This document shows positions 16,111-23,913 of a DNA stretch of 58,628 nt, piece by piece (within the stretch, counting starts at the first letter, position 1; every line of letters begins with the position of its first letter). The DNA lies in the NCBI GenBank assembly GCA_902603095.1, contig CACKTS010000006.1, forward strand, positions 1-58,628, read 5' to 3'. Position numbers and translations under genes: made by a program. The notes under the pieces are model-generated. The model was not told the origin of the DNA. It worked only from the letters and a program-made list of their open reading frames with translations, and made no database searches. This stretch comes from an uncultured Alphaproteobacteria bacterium. Its GTDB lineage: Bacteria > Pseudomonadota > Alphaproteobacteria > HIMB59 > GCA-002718135.

Positions 16111-16356
16111 ATGAAAATTAACTGGAAAAAAGTTAAAGTCGCAAAACCAGAAGACCCTATTTATAAAGAAGGATTTAAGATTTATCCTATCAATTCTCTC
16201 AATGATTATAAAAAACAACGAGAAAAAGAGGGGATGAAAAATTTATTTCTTAAAAAAATAGACAGGAATGCCTCTAGAGATGAAATGCTCGATACTCTTG
16301 TTAAACAATTACAAAAACAAGGCTTTACAATTACAAAAAAAAAGAATGATAAATAA
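16111..16356 (+). CDS. small basic protein of unknown function under SAM-type riboswitch
   Basis: This 81-residue Lys-rich protein has no cysteines and no membrane segment. The N-terminal part (MKINWKKVKVAKPEDPIYKE) looks extended, and the rest has two likely helices (SLNDYKKQREKEGMKNLF and DEMLDTLVKQLQKQG). I do not recognise it. The ATG is certain because it sits five bases after the Shine-Dalgarno that is part of the riboswitch pseudoknot. High SAM should therefore shut off its synthesis. It converges with the cytosine methyltransferase gene, whose 3' end is 50 bp away. SAM riboswitches usually serve methionine and SAM metabolism; a link to that pathway or to DNA methylation is inference. 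Confidence 0.75.
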   Translation: MKINWKKVKVAKPEDPIYKEGFKIYPINSLNDYKKQREKEGMKNLFLKKIDRNASRDEMLDTLVKQLQKQGFTITKKKNDK

Positions 16357-16406
16357 ATTAGTTAGAATTACTTTAAGTGTTGAGGAGTATAATTTTAGGA
16401 ATCTGG

Positions 16407-17405
16407 TTAAATTATTTTCTTAATAGATTTTGCTATTATAAATGCCAAATTTACAGGAACAGCATTTCCAATCATTTTATATCCATCAGATAAATTTTCA
16501 TAAAAAAATATAAAATCATCTGGGAATGTTTGAACTCTAGCACATTCTCTGACTGAAAGTCTTCTATATTTTTTTAATTTTTGTTGATTGAATATTTGTT
16601 TGTCAGTTCCAACTTTTATCATCTTTGGAGCTTGTGGATGTAATGGTGCATGTCGCCCACCTGCTTGAATAGTAAAAGAGGGTTCGTCCCAATTTCTAAC
16701 TCGATTTCTAGACATATAAATTGTCGAAAAACTGCCTGTCATATATTCATTATTTTGTATGATATTGCTTTTAGGATTTATGCCATTTGTTTTATTAAAT
16801 TCTTTAGATGGAATTGGTTTATCTAAATTAACTAGAGCATCTCTTAGGGTTGGCTTGTGCTTCAATATTGATGATGTTGGAAAAATAAATTTTCGTTTTA
16901 TTGATTTTTTTATTCCAATAAAGAATACTCTTTTACGGGTTTGCGGAACGTCATAGTCATTTGCATCTACAAGAGTAATGCTTGTGATATACCCTAGCTT
17001 TTCAAATTCATTCTTAATTTTATTAACTGAATCCTTATGTTTTTTATGAAGAATTCCTGAAACATTTTCAGCTAAAAAAAATTTAGGTTTAACTAATGAT
17101 AAGATACGTATGTACTCAAAAAAAAGTTTACCTCTTTTATCTTTCTCACCTAATTGCTTTCCAGCTTCACTCCAACTTTGACAAGGAGGTCCGCCAATAA
17201 CTCCATCAATATTTTTTGGTAATTCTTGATTTTCAATTTTTTTAATATCTCCTTTTATCAGTTTAGTTTTAGGGAAATTGTATTCAAAAGTTTCATGAAT
17301 TTTTTTATCGTTTTCATTAGCGCAGACAATTTCAAATCCAGCTTTATGAAAGCCTAAATCCAATCCTCCGCAACCTGAAAATAATGATAGTATTCTAGGT
17401 TTCAT
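16407..17405 (-). CDS. type II DNA (cytosine-5)-methyltransferase
   Basis: This 332-residue enzyme methylates cytosine C5 in DNA using SAM and protects host DNA from the adjacent nuclease. All key motifs are intact: motif [18 protein letters not shown] (8-24), motif [14 protein letters not shown] with nucleophile Cys75, motif VI ENV at 113-115, motif VIII QTRKR at 155-159, motif [20 protein letters not shown], and motif [12 protein letters not shown]. The target-recognition region lies between VIII and IX. Its ATG overlaps the stop of the nuclease gene (TAATG), so the two are translated together. No controller (C) protein gene is present. The recognition sequence is unknown; if the nuclease is HaeII-like it may be close to RGCGCY. 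Confidence 0.95.
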   Translation of the reverse strand: MKPRILSLFSGCGGLDLGFHKAGFEIVCANENDKKIHETFEYNFPKTKLIKGDIKKIENQELPKNIDGVIGGPPCQSWSEAGKQLGEKDKRGKLFFEYIRILSLVKPKFFLAENVSGILHKKHKDSVNKIKNEFEKLGYITSITLVDANDYDVPQTRKRVFFIGIKKSIKRKFIFPTSSILKHKPTLRDALVNLDKPIPSKEFNKTNGINPKSNIIQNNEYMTGSFSTIYMSRNRVRNWDEPSFTIQAGGRHAPLHPQAPKMIKVGTDKQIFNQQKLKKYRRLSVRECARVQTFPDDFIFFYENLSDGYKMIGNAVPVNLAFIIAKSIKKII

Positions 17406-18187
17406 TAATTTTTTTGATTAATATTAACATAGTAAATTGTTTTTCTATCTTCTGTCAAAATATCATCTCTCCATTTTGTGCGAAGTTTTGAATGAATTCT
17501 TGGTTGGCCTACAACATCATCAAAACACCAAGGTTTATTATCTTTTTTTATGAACATTGATTGAGCCCTTGAATGCTCACTATCACTTCTTTGTCCTATC
17601 CATATTCTTCTCATTGCTAAGACTAAACTATTTTTGAATTCGTTATAATAATTATTAAAACTATATAATTTTAGATCTTCTTTTGAAAGTGGATTATCAT
17701 TTGCCATTAAAATAAGCTCTGCAGTAAATTTACTTTTTATTAGTTGCGCTGAACCTTCTAGCATTAGGTACTTTAGTATTTTCTTAAATTGGCTATCCTT
17801 CATTATGTCTAAAAAATTTATATCTCTATTAATTAAGTTTTTATGAACATCTATAACTTTGTTATCTAATTTTATCATTATTTCATTAGAAGTTTTTGCA
17901 TCAAAAAAATGATTAAAAAATTTTATCAAAAACTCTCTTTGAGCTTTATTATATAAAGGAGCGCCACCAGACTGTTTAATAGATACTCCTCTTTCATTTA
18001 AAAAAACATCTGCCTTTTTATGTGCATCATCAGAATAAAAATTGTACAATTGATTAATGTTAGTAATTTCAACCAAATCATTATCTCTTGGAATTTCAAT
18101 TTTCTTTATTGTACCTATTATAGGCAAGTCTAATTTTGATCTATTTTTTACTATAAATTCAATGACTTTCTTTTCATTTCCTGGCAT
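17405..18187 (-). CDS. type II restriction endonuclease, probably HaeII-like
   Basis: This 260-residue protein precedes the methyltransferase gene with a 1-bp overlap, the usual place for the cognate nuclease. It contains [20 protein letters not shown] (about residues 75-95), which reads as a PD-(D/E)xK-type active site (Asp in ADVFLN, then SIK), followed by [11 protein letters not shown], a block I associate with the HaeII family. The C-terminal region [18 protein letters not shown] and [13 protein letters not shown] may contact DNA. The expected reaction is double-strand cleavage at the site protected by the methyltransferase. Family membership rests on motif recall; nuclease function is well supported by context. 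Confidence 0.72.
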   Translation of the reverse strand: MPGNEKKVIEFIVKNRSKLDLPIIGTIKKIEIPRDNDLVEITNINQLYNFYSDDAHKKADVFLNERGVSIKQSGGAPLYNKAQREFLIKFFNHFFDAKTSNEIMIKLDNKVIDVHKNLINRDINFLDIMKDSQFKKILKYLMLEGSAQLIKSKFTAELILMANDNPLSKEDLKLYSFNNYYNEFKNSLVLAMRRIWIGQRSDSEHSRAQSMFIKKDNKPWCFDDVVGQPRIHSKLRTKWRDDILTEDRKTIYYVNINQKN

Positions 18188-18288
18188 AATTGAATTATCA
18201 ATAAATGCAAAACAGTGATTCTTCTCATTTAATTATTGGTTAAAACTCAAAATATTATTGTAGATCGAAAATTCTGTGATATTTAACG

Positions 18289-18344
18289 ATTGTCCTGATT
18301 TAGATACTCTAATTGCTGGGACAATAAACAATTAGCTAAAGGAG
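18289..18344 (+). promoter_or_regulatory. SAM-II/SAM-V-type riboswitch, copy 2
   Basis: This leader is identical to copy 1 over 38 bases (18291-18328) and again at AGCTAAAGGAG (18334-18344), with only a five-base spacer differing. Stem P1 is longer here, seven pairs (ATTGTCC 18289-18295 with GGACAAT 18319-18325). The pseudoknot pairs CTCTAATTGC (18307-18316) with GCTAAAGGAG (18335-18344) and hides the Shine-Dalgarno five bases before the ATG at 18350. Conservation of the ligand-site elements (TGATTTA, TTGC, ATAAA, AGCTAAA) supports SAM sensing and translational repression. It is transcribed divergently from the restriction endonuclease gene, about 100 bp away. Confidence 0.85.
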
Positions 18345-18349
18345 AAAAA

Positions 18350-18517
18350 ATGCCATTAAAAAAAATTAATAAAAAAGAATGGATTGATAAGGGGCTACCT
18401 GTTTCAATTTCCAATATTCATATAGGACCTTACTATAAATGGGATTTTAAAAAAAAAGAATTTAAGAAACCCATCTTTATTATTACTAAAGATAAAACAA
18501 AAAAAAGAGATAGGTAA
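18350..18517 (+). CDS. small Lys-rich protein of unknown function under SAM-type riboswitch
   Basis: This short reading frame of 55 residues begins MPLKKINKKEWIDKGLPVSI and ends in a run rich in Lys and Arg (TKDKTKKRDR). It is supported by the riboswitch Shine-Dalgarno five bases upstream and by a 1-bp stop-start overlap (TAATG) with the following zinc-ribbon gene. It is very basic, has no cysteines and no membrane segment. It shows no clear similarity to the 81-residue protein behind the other riboswitch beyond charge. Function is unknown; a nucleic-acid-binding role would suit its charge but is a guess. Confidence 0.65.
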   Translation: MPLKKINKKEWIDKGLPVSISNIHIGPYYKWDFKKKEFKKPIFIITKDKTKKRDR

Positions 18518-18741
18518 TGAGTAATTTTATTTGCCCAGAATGTAAATCTGAAACTTATAAATCTCATATATACGTTTCAACTTATCCAAATCCAAATGAT
18601 CCATGGTCTCATGTATTGCAGCAATTTAAGTGCGCGAATTGTAATAATTTTATACCTGCTCATTTAGCTTTAAGGTGGAATGATATAAGTTTTGAAAAAG
18701 CGAGAGAAGATTGGATTAACATCTATTTTAAGAATTCATAA
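18517..18741 (+). CDS. small zinc-ribbon protein
   Basis: This 74-residue protein carries two CxxC pairs, CPEC at residues 6-9 and CANC at 39-42, the layout of a zinc ribbon. Between them is a beta-rich stretch (SHIYVSTYPNPNDPWSHVLQQ). The C-terminal third (LRWNDISFEKAREDWINIYF) is probably helical. It is coupled to the 55-residue gene by TAATG and so falls under the same SAM-type riboswitch. Its 3' end overlaps the end of the convergent helicase gene by 19 bp. The family is not recognised; zinc binding is a firm inference, function is unknown. Confidence 0.72.
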   Translation: MSNFICPECKSETYKSHIYVSTYPNPNDPWSHVLQQFKCANCNNFIPAHLALRWNDISFEKAREDWINIYFKNS

Positions 18742-20159
18742 ATTTTTTTATCAAAAATAATATCTGATTTAAAAATTTTTCTTTTAAAATATAAACCCTG
18801 TATAGAAGTTGATCTACTTAAAGCTACATATGTTTGACCGTGAGAAAACGCCCCAGTATCTAAATCAATGAATACATTATCAAAAGTTTGCCCTTGGCTT
18901 TTGTGTATCGTCACTGCCCATGCTAATTTAATTGGATACTGAGTAAAGCTTGCAATTACTTCTTTACTAATTACACCATTGGACACTTTATATTGAATTC
19001 TTTCCCACGTATGTTTCTCAATCTTAATTTCTTCACCGTCTACTTCAACTTTGATATATTCATCGTTTAAAATACTTACAAATCCAATTGTTCCATTTAC
19101 ATATCTCCTTGGTTTATATAAGTCGTTCTTTACAATCATAATTTGTGAACCAACCTTCAGTTCAAGCTCTTCATCAACTGGTGCTTCGCCAAATCTTCCC
19201 TCAATAGCAGCAGTATATGTAAAAGCTTTAGATGTAATTTTGTTAAGATTTGTATTATTTATTAAGTCAACTTTTCTATTAGTAGGCGATAAGATAATTG
19301 TTTTCTTAGGTAGTTTAAATTCTGGACCTATAACCCTTTTATTTATTGAGTCTAGATCTGTTTGAGTAATAGTAGCAATTCTTATTTGATTCAAAATTTT
19401 AATGAAATCTTTATCTTTTTGACGAAAGATTTTATTTAATTCGAATTTTTTAAATTTACCTTTTGAATAAGAGTTAGAATTAAAAAAATAATATCCTTCT
19501 GGATATAAATGATCCATTGCAGCAAGCTCATCTCCAGTTACAACTGGAGGTAGTTGAAAAAGATCTCCAATTAAAATAATTTGAACGCCACCAAATGGTT
19601 TATTTATGCCACGATTAATTCTGAGAGACTGATCAATTCCATCCATAATATCAGCTCTAATCATAGATGACTCATCAATCAATATTGTGTCTAGCTTATT
19701 GATTACTCTTCTATTATTCCTTTTTTTTATTTCCTGAATATCATTTTTAGTAAGCACACTTAGTGGAAAAAGAAAAAAAGAGTGAATAGTTGAGCCTTGA
19801 GCTTTAATAGCAGCAATTCCAGTTGGAGCGAGTATTACAAAATTTTTTTTTGTATTTGTTCTAAAATATTCTAGTAGTGTGGATTTTCCACACCCAGCTT
19901 TACCAGTAAGAAAAATATTACTATTTGAATTTTCCATAAGATCAAAAGCTTTTTTAAATTCATCTGTGAATTCAAAATTATTAGGAAGATCTGTACTTGT
20001 TTCTATTTGATGCATTTTTTTATGATTATCATATTTTAAATCAGTACTTTTTATATTGTAGGTTTCATAATTTATATTCTTATATGAATTTTTTTGTTTT
20101 TTCTTTTTAATAAACAAATAGTAGAAGATTATTATTCCAATTATTATTAAAAGTTCCAT
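18723..20159 (-). CDS. Pif1/RecD-like helicase with N-terminal membrane segment
   Basis: This 478-residue superfamily-1B helicase has Walker A GKAGCGKS (86-93), Walker B LIDESSM (D162/E163), the middle block GDLFQLPPV, and late motifs WAVTIHKSQGQTFDNV and GQTYVALSRSTS. This family unwinds DNA 5' to 3'. Unusually, residues 1-17 form a hydrophobic helix followed by a lysine cluster (IKKKKQK), which predicts a helicase tethered to the inner membrane. A later start at Met49 (20015) would remove that helix but has no ribosome-binding site; the first ATG has only a weak ggaa. The gene stands in the accessory island next to nuclease genes. A role in phage defence or element maintenance is possible but unproven. 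Confidence 0.85.
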   Translation of the reverse strand: MELLIIIGIIIFYYLFIKKKKQKNSYKNINYETYNIKSTDLKYDNHKKMHQIETSTDLPNNFEFTDEFKKAFDLMENSNSNIFLTGKAGCGKSTLLEYFRTNTKKNFVILAPTGIAAIKAQGSTIHSFFLFPLSVLTKNDIQEIKKRNNRRVINKLDTILIDESSMIRADIMDGIDQSLRINRGINKPFGGVQIILIGDLFQLPPVVTGDELAAMDHLYPEGYYFFNSNSYSKGKFKKFELNKIFRQKDKDFIKILNQIRIATITQTDLDSINKRVIGPEFKLPKKTIILSPTNRKVDLINNTNLNKITSKAFTYTAAIEGRFGEAPVDEELELKVGSQIMIVKNDLYKPRRYVNGTIGFVSILNDEYIKVEVDGEEIKIEKHTWERIQYKVSNGVISKEVIASFTQYPIKLAWAVTIHKSQGQTFDNVFIDLDTGAFSHGQTYVALSRSTSIQGLYFKRKIFKSDIIFDKKIYEFLK

Positions 20160-20303
20160 TATTAAAAAAATATTTTTAATTCCAATTTAATCAAATCATT
20201 TTTACGATCTATAGGATATATTAATATTAATATTTTCAGTAAATTTCCAATAAATATAACAATTTATTGAATAAGTTTTCAAAACATCTAATTTAGATTT
20301 TCC

Positions 20304-20447
20304 ATGAAATCCTTTATAAATAATTTACATAATGGTAAAATTATTATTAGAATTAAAAAAATTCAATTTATCTTTTCTCCATTAGAATTTATTCTTTACT
20401 TACTTTTATTTATTTTTGTAATCAAATTTATTCTTTTCTTAATATGA
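20304..20447 (+). CDS. possible 47-residue single-helix membrane peptide
   Basis: A short frame of 47 residues ends with an ATGA overlap to the DUF2779 gene start. It encodes a positively charged N-terminal third (KIIIRIKKIQ) and one long hydrophobic helix (FILYLLLFIFVIKFILFLI). The overlap geometry is typical of coupled genes. However, no ribosome-binding site is evident and AT-rich DNA readily yields hydrophobic frames, so it may be spurious. Confidence 0.3.
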   Translation: MKSFINNLHNGKIIIRIKKIQFIFSPLEFILYLLLFIFVIKFILFLI

Positions 20448-21907
20448 TCGAGCACCTGTCTAAATCTCGTTACAAAAGAGGACTACACTGTAATAAACAA
20501 CTCTGGCTGAGCACTCATAAATATGATTTGGGAAATTATCAAAAGAATTTTTCAGCTTTAATTGGAGATAAAGTAGGAATTGGGGCTACAGAAATATTTA
20601 AAGATGGAAAATTAGTTGATACACCATTTAATAAACATGAAGAAGCGGTTCAAAATACTTTAGAATTCTTAAATGATTTAAAAGTTGGAGCAATATTTGA
20701 AGCTGCTTTCTCATATAATAATATTAATATACGTGTTGATATACTCGAAAGATTAGAAAATGAAAGTTGGGGTATTAGAGAAGTTAAATCTTCAAAAAGT
20801 ATTAAAGATAATTTTTATCATGACATCTCTATTCAATATTATGTTTTAAAAAATCTCAATTATAAGATTTCATCTGCTCAAATTATGTATGTTAATGAAA
20901 ATTATGTTCTTAAAAACAATAGAGTAGAGTGGGATAAATTTTTTCTTAGATCTGAATACAAAGATTTGATTGAAAATAACACTGATGAAATTCAAGATAA
21001 TATTTCGTATCTAAAAAATATTCAAATTGTAGATCAAGAGCCAAATGTTTCTCCTGGAAAAAGTTTTTGTGGTGGTTGTGAGTTTTGGGATTATTGCATC
21101 AAAGATAAGCCAAAAGATTGGATTGCAAATATACCTCGTCTACACAAATCAAAGAAAAGGATTTTAGATGAAAAAAATATAGACAGTATTTCAAAAATAC
21201 CAAATGATTTTCCATTTACCGAAAAACAACAAATTGTTGTAGATTCAACAAAAACCAATCAGGTATTTAGATCAAAAAAATTTTTCTATGAATTAAAAAA
21301 ATTTAAACCTCCTGTTTATTTTTTTGATTTTGAAACACTATCTTGTGCATTGCCAACAATAAATAATACAAAGCCATTTGAAAAACTACCTTTTCAATGG
21401 TCACTTCATCATTTGGACTTAAATAAAAATATCGAACACTGGGAATTTTTAGCAACAGAAAAAAAAGATTACAGAAAAGAGGGGATTGAAAAGTTAATCG
21501 ATATAGTAATGAATGATGAAGCTAAGATAGTCGTTTATAATCAAAGTTTTGAAAAATCAGTTCTAAATCAAATGGGAGATACCTTTCCCGAATTACAAGA
21601 TTCTCTTAATGGTATTATAAATAGAATTATTGATTTAGAAGTATTTATAAAAGAAAATTATTACCATCCTGATTTTCAAGGATCCTATTCATTAAAAAAG
21701 GTATTGCCTGCACTTCTTCCTGATGAAAAAAAATACAATGAGGGAAATGTTAGTGATGGAGAACAGGCACAAGATAATTTTTATAGATTATTATTTGAAG
21801 AAAAAGATCAAGAAAATAAAAAACAAATTATATCAAACCTCTTAGAATATTGCAAAAAAGATACTGAATCTCTTTTATTAATTTACCAATATTTTGAAAA
21901 TTTATAA
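20444..21907 (+). CDS. DUF2779 protein, predicted RecB/Cas4-like and DEDD-type nuclease
   Basis: This 487-residue protein begins LSKSRYKRGLHCNKQLWL, the opening of DUF2779 proteins. The first half resembles a Cas4/RecB-type nuclease (IREVKSSKSIKDNFYHDISI with a Glu-x-Lys core). It ends in a cysteine cluster, CGGCEFWDYC at about residues 210-219, which together with Cys16 could hold an iron-sulfur cluster. The second half has FFDFETLSCALP, the first motif of a DEDD exonuclease, and later aspartates (VYNQSFEKSVLNQM, EYCKKDTESLL) that complete it. Substrate and pathway are unknown; the family is often found in mobile or defence-rich regions. It is followed 6 bp later by an HNH nuclease gene. Confidence 0.8.
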   Translation: MIEHLSKSRYKRGLHCNKQLWLSTHKYDLGNYQKNFSALIGDKVGIGATEIFKDGKLVDTPFNKHEEAVQNTLEFLNDLKVGAIFEAAFSYNNINIRVDILERLENESWGIREVKSSKSIKDNFYHDISIQYYVLKNLNYKISSAQIMYVNENYVLKNNRVEWDKFFLRSEYKDLIENNTDEIQDNISYLKNIQIVDQEPNVSPGKSFCGGCEFWDYCIKDKPKDWIANIPRLHKSKKRILDEKNIDSISKIPNDFPFTEKQQIVVDSTKTNQVFRSKKFFYELKKFKPPVYFFDFETLSCALPTINNTKPFEKLPFQWSLHHLDLNKNIEHWEFLATEKKDYRKEGIEKLIDIVMNDEAKIVVYNQSFEKSVLNQMGDTFPELQDSLNGIINRIIDLEVFIKENYYHPDFQGSYSLKKVLPALLPDEKKYNEGNVSDGEQAQDNFYRLLFEEKDQENKKQIISNLLEYCKKDTESLLLIYQYFENL

Positions 21908-21913
21908 TTTAAT

Positions 21914-22456
21914 ATGGTAAATTTTAAAGATCACTATCAGGAGTGTTATTTGTGTAAAACAACTCTAAATCTTAATAATTTTATTAGAAGAAAAGATGGT
22001 AAATATTATCGTATGTGCATTAAATGCAATGAAGAAGTACAAAAAGAAAAATTAAAGAAGAAAAAAAAGAAAAACTTACACACTGACACACATAGAACTT
22101 GTTACAAATGTCAACGATTTCTCTCTAATGATAACTTCACTAGAAGAAGTGTTGGAACATTTTTTTCAGCATGTAAAGAGTGTAATAAATATGGCTTTGC
22201 ACAAACCAGAAGGTCTAGATTAAAAAATAGTGAAGGCAGCTTTACATCTAGAGAATTTAATGAAAAATTAAAACTTTATGAATGTTGCCCAATATGCAAA
22301 AGAAAATGGGAAGATATTCCTAAGCCAAAAAATTTAAAAACTGTTATTGCAGCTGATCATATAATTCCTCTTGCTAAAAACGGAACTAATTATATTGAGA
22401 ATATTCAACCTCTTTGCTATTCTTGCAATTCAAAAAAGGGAGACAGATTAAATTAA
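21914..22456 (+). CDS. HNH endonuclease with tandem zinc-binding cysteine motifs
   Basis: This 180-residue protein has two N-terminal CxxC...CxxC units (CYLCKTTL/CIKCNEE and CYKCQRFL/CKECNKY), each with a similar LxxxNFxRR segment between, suggesting duplicated zinc fingers. A basic Lys-rich linker joins them. The C-terminal third is an HNH nuclease: CPICKRKW, AADHIIPLAKNGTNYIENIQ and LCYSCNSKKGD. It lies directly after the DUF2779 gene and probably shares its transcript. It could be a free-standing mobile endonuclease or part of a defence pair with DUF2779. Confidence 0.85.
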   Translation: MVNFKDHYQECYLCKTTLNLNNFIRRKDGKYYRMCIKCNEEVQKEKLKKKKKKNLHTDTHRTCYKCQRFLSNDNFTRRSVGTFFSACKECNKYGFAQTRRSRLKNSEGSFTSREFNEKLKLYECCPICKRKWEDIPKPKNLKTVIAADHIIPLAKNGTNYIENIQPLCYSCNSKKGDRLN

Positions 22457-22486
22457 TAAATAAAAAGTATTAATAATTAAATTTAA

Positions 22487-22954
22487 TTAAATATAACCAA
22501 TATTTGAAAGAGGGGACATTTCACCTCTTTCAATAATATCAAGAGTTTCCTGAGATTTTTCTATTAAATTTACAGCTTGTTTTAAAGTCCATATTTGCTT
22601 TGTAGCTAAATGAATATCATATGTTTTTGTCCCATTTTGAATTTCATTTTGTTCTTCATTAACTTTATTTATTAAAAATTCAGCAGCTGTAATTGCATTA
22701 AAACATACATTACTTAATTTTACTGCTTTACCCATAAAGTCTTTCCTCATGCTTATTACTTCTTTTAATTTCAATCTCTCTTTTCTTTGCGTTAACCAAC
22801 CTTCATTTGCTGCTTTTTTTCTTAGTGTTGATAGTGAATAATTAAATTCACGAGCTATTTCAGGAAGAGAAGGGTAGCTATATCCTTCTTTCTCTTTATC
22901 TCCCGTTACATACCAATCTCTTGCTTCCGAATAATCAATTTTTAATTTTGTCAT
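22487..22954 (-). CDS. helix-turn-helix protein, possibly terminase-small-subunit-like
   Basis: This 155-residue protein has an N-terminal HTH (YPSLPEIAREFNYSLSTLRKKAANEGWL, given here only as residues about 25-52; key part LREFNYSLSTLRKKA-like), followed by a coiled, helical region. The layout recalls phage terminase small subunits, where the HTH is followed by a Lys-rich segment (TQRKERLKLKEV). No large terminase, portal or other phage gene is near. It may be a prophage remnant or a DNA-binding regulator of the island. It is convergent with the HNH gene. Confidence 0.5.
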   Translation of the reverse strand: MTKLKIDYSEARDWYVTGDKEKEGYSYPSLPEIAREFNYSLSTLRKKAANEGWLTQRKERLKLKEVISMRKDFMGKAVKLSNVCFNAITAAEFLINKVNEEQNEIQNGTKTYDIHLATKQIWTLKQAVNLIEKSQETLDIIERGEMSPLSNIGYI

Positions 22955-23036
22955 AAAAACATTTATGCAAGTGATTCTATTTAATGAAATGATTTAAAAA
23001 AAAATTATGTTTGTATCTTTTTAATAACGTGAATAA

Positions 23037-23765
23037 TTATTTTAAAAGTAGTTTTGTAAATTCTTCAACAGCAATAGATGCAGGTTTATGAATTGAAAGA
23101 TCAAATTGATCTTGATTTCGTGATGGCTCCAAGTTTAGCTCTACGGTTGGTTTGAGCATATCTCTAAACATAGTAACAAAACCAGCAGCAGGATAAACTT
23201 CCCCAGAAGTACCAATGGAGACGAAGAGGGAAGACTGCTCTGCTAAATCATGTATTTCTTTCATTTGAAGTGGCATCTCACCAAACCACACGATTGCAGG
23301 CCGCATCTGTGAACCACAATTAGGGCATTTATGGGTCTCATTTAGGTCCTGAAACCAGTCAAATAGGTGCTCATCGTTCATTATGCACCTAGCTTTATTA
23401 AGCTCTCCATGCATATGAATAATGGATGAACTCCCTGCTTTCTCATGTAAATCATCAATATTCTGAGTTATTATATTGATTTTAAATGTTTTTTCTAATT
23501 CAACTAGATCAAAATGCCCTTTATTTGGCTCCGTACCAGAATTAAGTTCTTTTCGTCGATTATTGTAAAAATCATAGACCAGGCTTGGATTTCGGTAAAA
23601 ACCTTCAGGAGAGGCGACATCCTCAATTCGATGATTATTCCACAGTCCATCGCTATCCCTAAATGTCTGTATTCCAGACTCTTTACTGATACCAGCTCCC
23701 GTTAGCACAAAGATACTGCTATTGGCAGGAATCTGCAATAAACGTTCACTTATCATACACAACAT
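23037..23765 (-). CDS. NAD-dependent sirtuin deacylase, CobB-like
   Basis: This roughly 242-residue enzyme removes acyl groups from lysine using NAD+. It contains VLTGAGISKESGIQTFRD, TQNIDDLHEKAG with the HMHGEL catalytic histidine, and IVWFGEMP typical of bacterial (class III-like) sirtuins. The zinc lobe has CPNC and one upstream Cys (ARCIM), so the first CxxC pair is incomplete, as in some CobB proteins. The frame also opens at GTG 23783; I chose the ATG at 23765, with another candidate at 23756. Its G+C content is visibly higher than its neighbours', a sign of recent transfer. Confidence 0.88.
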   Translation of the reverse strand: MLCMISERLLQIPANSSIFVLTGAGISKESGIQTFRDSDGLWNNHRIEDVASPEGFYRNPSLVYDFYNNRRKELNSGTEPNKGHFDLVELEKTFKINIITQNIDDLHEKAGSSSIIHMHGELNKARCIMNDEHLFDWFQDLNETHKCPNCGSQMRPAIVWFGEMPLQMKEIHDLAEQSSLFVSIGTSGEVYPAAGFVTMFRDMLKPTVELNLEPSRNQDQFDLSIHKPASIAVEEFTKLLLK

Positions 23766-23870
23766 ACAGTATATAGTTTCCACATGAAAATCAATATGTT
23801 GGTAATGGGTTAATTTTTGACTTTAATTTAATTATATAAATAATTGATAATTAATGAATAATATTTTAAC

Positions 23871-23905
23871 TTGACTATATGTTACGATAACTGTAATTAT
23901 CGTAA
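23871..23905 (+). promoter_or_regulatory. palindrome and likely promoter just upstream of the integrase gene
   Basis: A perfect inverted repeat, TTACGATAA - CTGTAA - TTATCGTAA, covers 23882-23905, eight bases before the integrase ATG. A possible promoter overlaps it: TTGACT at 23871-23876 and AATTAT at 23895-23900. The layout suits an operator for autoregulation. The two 9-bp arms with a 6-bp spacer are also the right size for a tyrosine-recombinase core crossover site. I could not find a second copy in the window. Confidence 0.55.
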
Positions 23906-23913
23906 TATATATT

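Noticed and set aside
15907-16218. Minus-strand frame of 103 codons over the first riboswitch
   Set aside because: It runs antisense through the riboswitch and the start of the 81-residue gene, has no ribosome-binding site and shows a low-complexity Phe/Ile composition.
20444-21907. Cas4-like region as sign of a CRISPR locus
   Set aside because: No repeat-spacer array or other cas gene is visible; the whole protein fits DUF2779.
23037-23765. Sirtuin as part of a Thoeris, DSR or other anti-phage system
   Set aside because: It is a single-domain CobB-like protein with no partner (TIR, SLOG or long DSR domain) next to it.
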